A stretch of 6,583 nt of DNA, from the NCBI GenBank assembly GCA_002730675.1, contig PCAV01000004.1, positions 1-6,583 on the forward strand, read 5' to 3'. A model generated the notes under the pieces. It saw only the letters and a list, made by a program, of their open reading frames with translations. It searched no databases and was not told the origin of the DNA. The stretch comes from Rhodospirillaceae bacterium (lineage in GTDB: Bacteria > Pseudomonadota > Alphaproteobacteria > Thalassobaculales > Thalassobaculaceae). The position numbers and the translations under genes are program-made. This document shows, piece by piece, positions 1-5,713 of the stretch. The number at the start of each line of letters is the position of its first letter. The first letter of the stretch is position 1.

Positions 1-357
1 TGACATTGCGTCAGGTGGCATTGCCGCCATCATGTCCGCATCCATACCCTGCATTGCTTCCGGCGGCATTGCAGCCATCATCTCAGGGCCCATAGCTGAC
101 ATTGCGTCAGGTGGCATTGCCGCCATCATGTCCGCATCCATACCCTGCATTGCTTCCGGCGGCATTGCAGCCATCATATCAGGGCCCATAGCTGACATTG
201 CGTCAGGTGGCATTGCCGCCATCATATCCGCATCCATACCCTGCATTGCGTCAGGTGGGCAGGCAGCCATCATATCAGCATCCATACCACCCATTGCATC
301 AGGTGGCATTGCCGCCATCATATCAGCATCCATACCACCCATTGCATCAGGTGGCAT
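1..357 (-). repeat. 48-bp coding tandem repeat with 96-bp higher-order period
   Basis: The basic unit is 48 bp (16 codons), with boundaries at 357, 309, 261, 213, 165, 117, 69 and 21 reading leftwards. The left half also has a 96-bp period: 1-96 and 97-192 differ at one base (c82 versus a178, which turns Glu into Asp). A third partial copy, 193-249, matches with one mismatch (a226 versus g130). The near identity points to recent duplication of a two-unit block, by slippage or unequal recombination. The units nearer the gene start (310-357 and 262-309) encode an identical 16-mer. Confidence 0.95.
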
Positions 358-462
358 TGCAGCAATGTCCGCGGCCGTCGCAGCCCCCATGTCGGCTGCC
401 GGCATATCAGCCATTGTAGTCGCATCCAGCGTAGCCGGATCTAGGTTATTACCAATCGGCAT
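1..462 (-). CDS. Met-rich acidic 16-residue tandem repeat protein (3' end outside window)
   Basis: The reading frame is open from ATG at 462-460 to the left edge (154 codons, no stop), so the C-terminus is missing. A clear Shine-Dalgarno GAAGGAG (complement of 471-477) lies 8 nt upstream of the ATG. Residues 1-35 are a non-repeated, Ala/Asp/Met-rich head starting MPIGNNLDPATLD. From residue 36 the protein is a tandem array of 16-residue units, consensus MPP(D/E)AM(G/Q/S)(G/A)M(D/G)(A/P)DMMAA: seven full copies plus seven residues of an eighth. Nearly every unit has five Met. The visible part has no Lys, Arg, His, Phe, Tyr or Trp, and one Cys (residue 68) where a unit normally begins with Met. 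There is no signal peptide or membrane segment. I do not recognise the family. Clustered MxxM/MM motifs could bind Cu(I) or act as an oxidation sink, but that is speculation. An own promoter is expected because a terminator lies upstream. Confidence 0.85.
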   Translation of the reverse strand, partial: MPIGNNLDPATLDATTMADMPAADMGAATAADIAAMPPDAMGGMDADMMAAMPPDAMGGMDADMMAACPPDAMQGMDADMMAAMPPDAMSAMGPDMMAAMPPEAMQGMDADMMAAMPPDAMSAMGPEMMAAMPPEAMQGMDADMMAAMPPDAMS

Positions 463-495
463 CTAAAATTCTCCTTCAAAAATTAAAGATTTAGA

Positions 496-516
496 GCCAT
501 CAAAAGGCCTGATGGC
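496..516 (-). promoter_or_regulatory. Leader hairpin before the Met-rich repeat gene
   Basis: GCCATCA at 496-502 pairs perfectly with TGATGGC at 510-516 around a 7-nt loop. In the minus-strand transcript the hairpin follows a seven-U tract (complement of 518-524) and ends 18 nt before the Shine-Dalgarno at 471-477. No U-run follows it, so it is not a terminator. It may be a 5' UTR stability or translation-control element. The other repeat-type gene has a similar T7-plus-hairpin layout in its leader. Confidence 0.5.
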
Positions 517-538
517 CAAAAAAACATATGTTAGGATA

Positions 539-568
539 AAAGTAGCCTCTAAAGCCAACATGAGTCTA
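539..568 (-). promoter_or_regulatory. Predicted promoter of the Met-rich repeat gene
   Basis: On the minus strand, TAGACT (complement of 563-568) and TACTTT (complement of 539-544, within TACTTTTAT) are separated by 18 nt. Each is a weak match to -35/-10 consensus. Support comes mainly from the equivalent position relative to the conserved palindrome and the start codon in the leader of the 632-2209 gene, and from the terminator just upstream, which makes a separate promoter necessary. Confidence 0.45.
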
Positions 569-582
569 GTGAGTTTTCTCAC
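569..582 (-). promoter_or_regulatory. Candidate operator, perfect GTGAG-N4-CTCAC palindrome
   Basis: GTGAG (569-573), TTTT, CTCAC (578-582) is a perfect 5+5 bp inverted repeat directly abutting the predicted -35 element. A nearly identical block (GTGCG-AAAA-CTCAC read on the plus strand) sits in the same position before the 632-2209 gene. Placement next to the -35 is typical of an activator site, but no regulator gene is visible in this window. Confidence 0.55.
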
Positions 583-593
583 AATCAGTCTTC

Positions 594-623
594 AAAAAAA
601 AGCGGGGAATAACTCCCCGCTTT
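594..623 (-). terminator. Intrinsic terminator of the 632-2209 gene
   Basis: On the minus strand, AAAGCGGGGA (complement of 614-623) pairs with TCCCCGCTTT (complement of 599-608) over ten base pairs around a 5-nt loop, followed by an uninterrupted run of T (complement of 594-600). The stem begins nine nucleotides after the TAG stop at 632-634. It is a textbook rho-independent terminator and separates this gene from the Met-rich repeat gene downstream. Confidence 0.95.
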
Positions 624-631
624 ATAAATTA

Positions 632-2209
632 CTAACCAACTACTGGATCATCGGGTGGTGGCGGAACATCACCCGGATCCGGCGCCGCAGGACCTGGGTC
701 AGGAGCAGTTGGCGCCGCTACCGGATCAGGCGCCGGTGCTGGTCCTTGTGAGGCCGCAGCGTCAGCAGCACCTCCGACAGCGTCCGCAACTGGATCAAAT
801 GGCGCGGGAGCTGCCCATGCATCTGGACCAGGTCCAAAAGCCGAGTCAAGTGCTGAACCTGTTTCAGGAGGTATTCCAACAAAATTTGCACCAGGATCGG
901 TAAAGCCCGCTACTGGTGGTGGCGCGAAACTGGGATCTTGTATTAACCCGCCATCAGGACCCGGGACTAAAGGCGCCCCCGGACCTGCAAAGGCGCCTAC
1001 ACCTAGTTCATTACCACCGACCGGGGGCAATGCACCCGGGTCAAAAAAATCTGCTGGGGGTGCTGTAAAAAAGTCCCCACCCGGAGGTTGCGGTATTGTA
1101 AAACCTTCCGGGTTCGGATCCGGAAGTCCAAATTCCGGTGGAGCAAACCCTCCGCCTGCTGGGTCGAATTGTGGCGCCGCTGGCATACCCGGCTGATCCA
1201 TTCCCGGCGTGCCAGGTGGTGGCACAAAGCCAGGAACGCCCGCAGCTGCTGGGTCCAACCCAACTGAAGTTGCCAAGGTTGAGAAGGCTTCAAAGCCCGG
1301 CATTCCTGCTTCTGGCGGTATAAATGCTGGATCCCCAAAAGGTGGAGGAGGGAAAAAATTTGGATCGGCGGCCACACAAGAACCATCTGGACCAAATACC
1401 ATCGCACCTTCTTGCATCATTGCCGGGTTAACCATTGGAACACCACCCGGCCCTAACATCATCGCATCGCCCAAAACCGGAGGCTGAATTAAAGTACCAT
1501 CTGGCCCCTGCGCCATAGCTGGAGCAGCAAAACCCTCGGGCATTCCACCAGCGAAACCAGCCTCTAACGGCCCCTGAAATGCGGGACTTGCCGCAATTAG
1601 CGCTGGGTCTCCCAACAACGCGGGTCCTGCGTCCATCATTCCCTGAGCTCCGGCCATAGCAGCCAATGGGTCGGCTCCGGTAGCAACAGCGTCCGTAAAA
1701 GTGGCTTGTACAGAAGTCATTGTATCCAAAAAGGGCCCTGGAGCAGTTGGATCGATACCCATCTCTTGAGCAGCTGTTTCAGCCGCTGCCTTGCCTATTG
1801 CAAAGGCCTCAGCCGGAGATGACCCAGCCTGAATAGCTGCATCATATGCTGATCCCATTGCATTAGATATTAAAGAAGTCGCATCTCCGCCACCTATTCC
1901 TGGCTCCATTCCCATATTTGTCGCGGCTTGGCCAGCCGCGCTGGTCATTGCAGCTGCGGGGTCTGTACCACCCGCCACAGCATCATTAAAAGTGGCTTGT
2001 GCCGTTGCCAAGTTCGCTGCGACATCTGCAGCAGGAACACCCATTTCAATGGCTACCTCCGTGCAGGCCGCCTCCGCCTGAGCAAATGCTTCAGCGGGGG
2101 GAACACCATCTGCAACTGCTTGTTGAAAGGTAGCGCTCATTACATCAGTAAATGCTGTTGGAGCAACTTCTGCTGCGGCTCCTGGAGCGCCTCCATCTTC
2201 TACACTCAT
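632..2209 (-). CDS. Acidic Ala/Pro/Gly-rich repeat protein of unknown function (525 aa)
   Basis: ATG at 2209-2207 is preceded by GGGAG about 7 nt upstream. TAG at 634-632 is followed at once by a terminator. Residues 20-195 carry four degenerate helical repeats beginning near F28, F74, Y122 and F171 (spacing 46, 48 and 49), consensus (F/Y)xxAVAxGxxPAEAFAxAxxAA followed, in the first three, by MG. Residues 196-525 are a Pro/Gly-rich, probably disordered tail with GPDG-type motifs at 235, 253 (GPGG), 273 and 417, and a C-terminus of Pro-Asp and Pro-Ala stretches. The protein has one Lys (K140), no Arg or His, and two Cys (49, 278), so it must be very acidic. There is no N-terminal signal peptide or membrane segment. 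Acidic, basic-poor composition occurs in type I secretion substrates, but no RTX nonapeptides are present. I do not recognise the family. Its leader shares promoter architecture with the Met-rich repeat gene, which suggests co-regulation. Confidence 0.88.
   Translation of the reverse strand: MSVEDGGAPGAAAEVAPTAFTDVMSATFQQAVADGVPPAEAFAQAEAACTEVAIEMGVPAADVAANLATAQATFNDAVAGGTDPAAAMTSAAGQAATNMGMEPGIGGGDATSLISNAMGSAYDAAIQAGSSPAEAFAIGKAAAETAAQEMGIDPTAPGPFLDTMTSVQATFTDAVATGADPLAAMAGAQGMMDAGPALLGDPALIAASPAFQGPLEAGFAGGMPEGFAAPAMAQGPDGTLIQPPVLGDAMMLGPGGVPMVNPAMMQEGAMVFGPDGSCVAADPNFFPPPPFGDPAFIPPEAGMPGFEAFSTLATSVGLDPAAAGVPGFVPPPGTPGMDQPGMPAAPQFDPAGGGFAPPEFGLPDPNPEGFTIPQPPGGDFFTAPPADFFDPGALPPVGGNELGVGAFAGPGAPLVPGPDGGLIQDPSFAPPPVAGFTDPGANFVGIPPETGSALDSAFGPGPDAWAAPAPFDPVADAVGGAADAAASQGPAPAPDPVAAPTAPDPGPAAPDPGDVPPPPDDPVVG
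1625..2128 (-). repeat. Four degenerate ~48-residue repeats inside the acidic protein
   Basis: Repeat cores encode F28-V58, F74-M101, Y122-I152 and F171-G195 of the 525-residue protein. Each begins with an aromatic residue, then AVA-x-G, then P-x-x-A, and the first three end in Met-Gly. DNA identity is mostly lost, but a 14-bp stretch TAAAAGTGGCTTGT is shared exactly between the fourth and second copies (near 1695-1708 and 1987-2000), encoding QATF. This indicates descent by internal duplication. Confidence 0.7.
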
Positions 2210-2239
2210 ATCTCTTCTCCCTTTTTACTAACTATTTTC

Positions 2240-2255
2240 GACGTGATACGACGTC
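2240..2255 (-). promoter_or_regulatory. Leader inverted repeat before the acidic protein gene
   Basis: GACGT (2240-2244) and ACGTC (2251-2255) form a 5-bp inverted repeat around 6 nt. The same stretch also reads as a direct repeat CGACGT-gata-CGACGT. In the transcript it lies a few bases after a seven-U tract (complement of 2258-2264) and about 30 nt before the start codon, mirroring the arrangement upstream of the Met-rich repeat gene. It could be a short leader hairpin or a protein site. Confidence 0.4.
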
Positions 2256-2284
2256 CCAAAAAAACCGCCCGAGATCTAACATTA

Positions 2285-2313
2285 AGTAAAGTTGGTCAAC
2301 GAAAATGAGTCAA
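2285..2313 (-). promoter_or_regulatory. Predicted promoter of the acidic protein gene
   Basis: On the minus strand, TTGACT (complement of 2308-2313, five of six matches to the -35 consensus) is followed after 17 nt by TTTACT (complement of 2285-2290, four of six matches to the -10), within TTTACTTAAT. This would give a leader of roughly 65-70 nt. The position corresponds to the predicted promoter of the Met-rich repeat gene. Confidence 0.55.
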
Positions 2314-2327
2314 GTGCGAAAACTCAC
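2314..2327 (-). promoter_or_regulatory. Candidate operator, GTGAG-N4-CGCAC imperfect palindrome
   Basis: On the plus strand, GTGCG (2314-2318), AAAA, CTCAC (2323-2327) forms a palindrome with one imperfect pair, abutting the -35 hexamer. It is the counterpart of the perfect palindrome at 569-582. The surrounding bases ACT and GACTCAT are also conserved between the two sites, while the central four bases are swapped (A4 versus T4), as expected when a protein contacts the two arms. Confidence 0.55.
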
Positions 2328-2439
2328 ATCAAACTGCCAACAGTCCGAGACAAGTTCGCCTTCGGGCAAATAATATGTAAAAGCCACTTAATCGAAACCC
2401 TTAAAATTAATTCCTAAAGCGAAAGCGTTTAACCCCTTA

Positions 2440-3321
2440 TTACTGAACCCAACAAAACACTTTAGAAACGGCTAATTTTCTTCTTAAAGATTCGCCAAAT
2501 TTAAAAAACTGTTGCCGATTGATGTTATTATCAAACTTTACTCCACTATCCGTGGGCTTGTACGAAGCATCTCGTCTAAGCATGTCCTCCAAACCTATTG
2601 GAGCCGCAGTAAAAATTCTCCCACGACGACGTGCTTCAACTACAGAAACACCAATGATTTTTCCATCTTTATTGATAACCGGTCCACCGCTTATGCCGCC
2701 AAGGGAACCAGAAAAGTTTGGAACCCGGCGAATTTCTGCCCAAGCTAAGACGGGTTCTTTATGTCTCGTGCGCCGACCAGGATTAATATTTGCTCGACCG
2801 AGCAAAGAGGAGTGTATAGCTGCTGGTTTTCCCTGCGGGTAGCCAAAATGAAATCCATCCTGGCCCAGTAAAAGATTTTCTTTATCGAATGAGAAATTTG
2901 GGGCCGCAATGCTGGTATCGAAAATTGCCAAATCATGAAATGGGTTAATAACTGGGTTTTTCCCTCGGGAAATCTTTTTCGGACCAGATTTAATTCCAAA
3001 TTTATTGCAGCCCTCTATTACATGCCTTGCTGTCATCCAAACGCCTTTGCCAATCGAAAAAGCAGTACCCGTGCTATTTCCTTTTACCGACGGCATCAAA
3101 TTTAATGTAGGATCTTTGCTTGAAACTGCTGGCAAAGTTTGTTTTGGGCCAACGCTTCTTGGGCGTCTTTGCTCTGTGATATCGCTGATTGCAGGCCGGC
3201 GAGGATCCCACCTCTCGGGAGCCGGATTGTGTCTTCCTGAACTATCGCTGTCCTGAAAAACAAAAGATAATACAAATATAACAAGGCAACCAACTAACCC
3301 CAACCTATCCGGACGCAGCAT
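2440..3321 (-). CDS. Membrane-anchored trypsin-like (S1-family) serine protease
   Basis: The 293-residue protein has an N-terminal hydrophobic segment (residues 8-22, after MLRPDR) that looks like an uncleaved signal anchor. A Pro/Arg-rich linker (about 25-75) follows, then a trypsin-like domain (about 80-250). The triad is readable: His100 in MTARHVIEG, Asp130 in HDLAIFD, and Ser211 in GGISGGPV, where the family norm is GxSGGP. There is no PDZ domain, and it is shorter than DegP/HtrA, so it is a simple chymotrypsin-fold protease expected to act in the periplasm. An LVGC sequence at residues 9-12 resembles a lipobox, but hydrophobic residues continue past the Cys, so I favour an anchor. The ATG at 3321-3319 overlaps the upstream stop as TAATG, with GAGG (complement of 3329-3332) 7 nt upstream, so it is translationally coupled to the cyclotransferase-like gene. 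The substrate is unknown. No clear terminator follows. Confidence 0.85.
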   Translation of the reverse strand: MLRPDRLGLVGCLVIFVLSFVFQDSDSSGRHNPAPERWDPRRPAISDITEQRRPRSVGPKQTLPAVSSKDPTLNLMPSVKGNSTGTAFSIGKGVWMTARHVIEGCNKFGIKSGPKKISRGKNPVINPFHDLAIFDTSIAAPNFSFDKENLLLGQDGFHFGYPQGKPAAIHSSLLGRANINPGRRTRHKEPVLAWAEIRRVPNFSGSLGGISGGPVINKDGKIIGVSVVEARRRGRIFTAAPIGLEDMLRRDASYKPTDSGVKFDNNINRQQFFKFGESLRRKLAVSKVFCWVQ

Positions 3322-4013
3322 TATCTTACCTCAAAGTCTAATAGATCATTTTTTATTGCAGAACTAGCCAACTTTTCTGACGCTTTTGCTCGAAAATCAT
3401 GATCTTTAATGATTTTCGCTAACCATTGTTCAAAACTCTTATTCTCGCAATTCATATGATATACACGTGTCAATAGTGTTTTTTGATCCGCAGAGAGAAA
3501 TTTCCGTTCTAAGGCATTTACTTCTTTCAAAACGATCGGACTACCGTCAAGATTAGCGCACCCATTTCGTCCCAAGTAGCACCCAATACGTTTAGCAGAA
3601 CGATCATTACCTAAGTCAATTCGCAAAGAGGACGACTCTCCATAATCATAACTTTTGCCGAGAGCCTCTGTTTGGTGCATGCGCTCCAATTGGTGGGGCA
3701 TTAACCAGGTTACTGATACATCAACCAAGGTGCCATCAGATTGCCCTAAGACCGCAGGAATAGATCCATAGGATGCGATATGGGCGGAATAAAAAACATC
3801 ATAATCCCGCAACGTTGCCTTGGTTACAGGTATTGTCTCGTTCATACCAAATTTTCTGAGTAGTTGTTCTGGAGATCGATTTGAGCCAACGGCTAAGACT
3901 GCCTGCCGATCAATTAGAGAACTATCATCCTCGAGCTTAGTGATAGTGCCATCAGTAAAGAGAAAGTCTCCCTCTATTTGCGCGTATGGGTAGCTTAAGG
4001 CTCTATCAAACAT
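3321..4013 (-). CDS. Gamma-glutamylcyclotransferase-like (GGCT/AIG2-fold) protein
   Basis: The 230-residue protein contains the hallmarks of the GGCT-like fold. AVGSNRSPEQLL (about 41-52) corresponds to the YGSN-type substrate loop after strand 1. WLMPHQLERMHQTEALG (about 103-119) corresponds to the family segment ending in LDxxEG, with Glu116 at the expected catalytic acid position. Family members cyclise gamma-glutamyl groups to 5-oxoproline or split gamma-glutamylamines, but many members are uncharacterised and the substrate here cannot be named. The N-terminal ~35 and C-terminal ~60 residues (charged, helical-looking) extend beyond the core. There is no signal peptide, so it should be cytoplasmic. 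The start ATG at 4013-4011 has only a weak AGAG about 9 nt upstream. It is the first gene of a two-gene unit with the protease, and it is divergent from the CoA ligase. Confidence 0.7.
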   Translation of the reverse strand: MFDRALSYPYAQIEGDFLFTDGTITKLEDDSSLIDRQAVLAVGSNRSPEQLLRKFGMNETIPVTKATLRDYDVFYSAHIASYGSIPAVLGQSDGTLVDVSVTWLMPHQLERMHQTEALGKSYDYGESSSLRIDLGNDRSAKRIGCYLGRNGCANLDGSPIVLKEVNALERKFLSADQKTLLTRVYHMNCENKSFEQWLAKIIKDHDFRAKASEKLASSAIKNDLLDFEVR

Positions 4014-4102
4014 TCAAAACAACTCTAACTGCCCATTACTTTTGAGTGAAAAAGCCTCATGATAAAATCTTTATTTATGACATTTATTCGGTAAAGATAG
4101 TG

Positions 4103-4114
4103 TTTCGATCGAAA
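4103..4114. promoter_or_regulatory. Perfect 12-bp palindrome TTTCGATCGAAA, candidate operator
   Basis: It lies centrally in the 149-nt spacer between the divergent cyclotransferase-like gene and the CoA ligase gene. A CG-containing perfect palindrome in such a place is a plausible binding site for a dimeric regulator acting on one or both units. No regulator gene is present in the window, so the protein cannot be named. Confidence 0.4.
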
Positions 4115-4137
4115 AAATAAACAAAATCTATTTAGCA

Positions 4138-4149
4138 CTAAAATTTTAG
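4138..4149. promoter_or_regulatory. Perfect 12-bp palindrome CTAAAATTTTAG before the CoA ligase gene
   Basis: It is 13 nt upstream of the ligase ATG and just before the Shine-Dalgarno AGGGG (4153-4157). It could be a downstream operator or chance symmetry in AT-rich DNA. It has no loop, so it is unlikely to act as an RNA hairpin. Confidence 0.3.
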
Positions 4150-4162
4150 AGCAGGGGTAGAA

Positions 4163-5704
4163 ATGGAAGATAACCCATCCTCATTTAGCCAATATAATGC
4201 TGCTGATGATCTTATTTCACGCAATTTAAAAGCGGGTCGTGGCAATAAAATAGCTTTTCGCGACAGAAGCGGTGTCCATAGCTACCTTGATATAGAGGAA
4301 AGGACGAACCAATTCGCCAACCTCTTGATTTCTATGAATATAAAACAAGAATCCAGACTGATCCTTGTTATGTCAGACTCTGCTGACCTGGTAATATGTT
4401 TTTTAGGTGCCATAAAAGCTGGAGTAGTTCCTGTTCCTCTAAACACGCGACTGTCATCCGAAGACTATGCCTACATATTTTCAGATAGCCGCGCAGACGC
4501 TTGCGTAATATCAGAACATCTAGTTGACATTGTATCAAAAAATGTTCCCGAACCAGCTAGGGTACTTGTCGATGGTAGTAGTGATGCCTATCCAACTCTT
4601 GCCTCGGTTTTAGAGTCCGCTGACAAAACCAGGGTAATCGCCTCTACCAAACCGGACGATGTATGCTTCTGGCTTTACACATCAGGTACCACAGGGTCAC
4701 CGAAAGGCGTCGTTCATCTTCATTCCCACCTCGCACCAACCGCAGATCTCTATGCTATACCTATTCTAAATATCAGTGAGGACGATGTTGTTTTTTCTGC
4801 AGCAAAACTGTTTTTTGCTTACGGGCTGGGGAATGCACTCACCTTTCCAATGGCAGTGGGAGCTAGTGCCATTTTACTAGAAGGCCCCCCGGAACCCGTG
4901 AGAATTAACAAGATTTTTTTAGAAGAGAAGCCAACGCTTTTTTTTGGCGTCCCCACCTTATTTGCGATGCTGCTAGCGAGCGACAACCTACCAACGAAAG
5001 ATAAACATGATATTAGGCTTTGTATATCTGCGGGGGAACCGCTTCCTTCAGACCTATTAGCACGATGGCAAAGCAAATTTGGAGTCGATATTTTAGATGG
5101 TCTTGGAACTACAGAAATGCTGCATATTTTTGTCTCAAATCGGCCAGATGAAATTACACCAGGATCAACAGGGCGTGTGGTTCCAGGGTATCAAATACGT
5201 CTTATAAACGATAACAACGAGATTTGTGCTCCAGGTGAAATGGGTGTTTTGGAGGTAAGTGGACCAAGCTCCGCTCTTATGTATTGGGGACAACGTCAAA
5301 AAACCAAAGACACCTTCAGAGGATCTTGGACTAGAACGGGTGACAATTATTTCATTTCCGAAGAAGGGGTGATGACGTATGGGGGACGAAATGACGATAT
5401 GCTGAAAGTTGGAGGTATTTACGTCTCACCTTTTGAAGTGGAAGCGGCATTAATTAAACATGAGGCCGTTTTAGAGGCTGCTGTTGTAGGCAAAAACGAC
5501 CATGACGGCCTCGTCAAGCCGAAGGGATTTATAGTTTTAAACAAAAACTTTGCTGGCTCAGATGAATTGGCCTCTGAATTAATAAATTTTGTTAAAACTA
5601 ACTTGGCGGAATATAAATATCCTCGTTGGATCGAGTTTTTGGATGAGCTTCCTAAGACTGCTACAGGAAAAATTCAAAGATTTAAGTTGCGAACAGCTAG
5701 CTAA
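4163..5704 (+). CDS. Benzoate-CoA ligase family acyl-CoA synthetase (AMP-forming)
   Basis: The 513-residue protein is full length for the ANL superfamily. The enzyme class activates a carboxylic acid with ATP to an acyl-adenylate, then forms the CoA thioester in the cytoplasm. Visible core motifs are YTSGTTGSPKG (172-182, P-loop), GLGTTE (313-318), TGD (392-394), the hinge GGRNDDMLKVGG (407-418) and PKTATGKIQR (497-506) with the catalytic Lys503. The N-terminal YNAADDLISRN, the FSAAKLFFAYGLGN segment (211-224) and the region after GLGTTEMLHIFVSN resemble benzoate-CoA ligases (BadA/BclA type) more than acetyl- or long-chain ligases. Benzoate or a substituted benzoate is therefore the best guess; other aryl or cyclic acids are possible. 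The ATG has AGGGG (4153-4157) 5 nt upstream. The alpha/beta hydrolase begins 9 nt after its stop, and a likely CoA-transferase follows, which supports an acyl-CoA catabolic operon. Confidence 0.88.
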   Translation: MEDNPSSFSQYNAADDLISRNLKAGRGNKIAFRDRSGVHSYLDIEERTNQFANLLISMNIKQESRLILVMSDSADLVICFLGAIKAGVVPVPLNTRLSSEDYAYIFSDSRADACVISEHLVDIVSKNVPEPARVLVDGSSDAYPTLASVLESADKTRVIASTKPDDVCFWLYTSGTTGSPKGVVHLHSHLAPTADLYAIPILNISEDDVVFSAAKLFFAYGLGNALTFPMAVGASAILLEGPPEPVRINKIFLEEKPTLFFGVPTLFAMLLASDNLPTKDKHDIRLCISAGEPLPSDLLARWQSKFGVDILDGLGTTEMLHIFVSNRPDEITPGSTGRVVPGYQIRLINDNNEICAPGEMGVLEVSGPSSALMYWGQRQKTKDTFRGSWTRTGDNYFISEEGVMTYGGRNDDMLKVGGIYVSPFEVEAALIKHEAVLEAAVVGKNDHDGLVKPKGFIVLNKNFAGSDELASELINFVKTNLAEYKYPRWIEFLDELPKTATGKIQRFKLRTAS

Positions 5705-5713
5705 GAGACTGCA

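Noticed and set aside
1..357. CRISPR array or non-coding satellite explanation for the periodic sequence
   Set aside because: There are no unique spacers, the unit is an exact multiple of three, and differences between copies keep the reading frame.
32..466. Plus-strand open frame encoding an Ile/Ala/Ser repeat (ASGGIAAI type)
   Set aside because: It is the antisense shadow of the in-frame 48-bp repeat. The minus frame has a strong Shine-Dalgarno, a non-repeated head and a promoter; the plus frame has no upstream ribosome site and crosses the minus gene's start region.
512..903. Plus-strand open frames over the terminator and the 3' end of the acidic protein gene
   Set aside because: They run across a clear minus-strand terminator, lack ribosome binding sites, and their translations are Arg/Pro/Gln-rich as expected for antisense of Ala/Pro/Gly codons.
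1003..1487. Other open frames within the 632-2209 gene, on both strands
   Set aside because: GC-rich low-complexity coding DNA opens several frames. None has a ribosome site or a family-like translation, whereas the 525-residue frame has both borders well defined.
2345..2375. GCC-TTCG-GGC mini-hairpin as a terminator for the protease gene
   Set aside because: The stem is three pairs plus a mismatch, and no T-run follows on either strand.
2411..2430. AAAGC-GAAA-GC(G)TTT stem just after the protease stop as a terminator
   Set aside because: It is a short stem with a bulge and without a clean T-tract in the minus transcript; too weak to call.
2512..3256. Open frames on the plus strand, and a second minus frame, within the protease gene
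   Set aside because: They overlap a gene with a readable His/Asp/Ser triad and show no motifs or ribosome sites of their own.
4819..5076. Minus-strand open frame inside the CoA ligase gene
   Set aside because: It lies wholly within the conserved ligase coding region and has no supporting signals.
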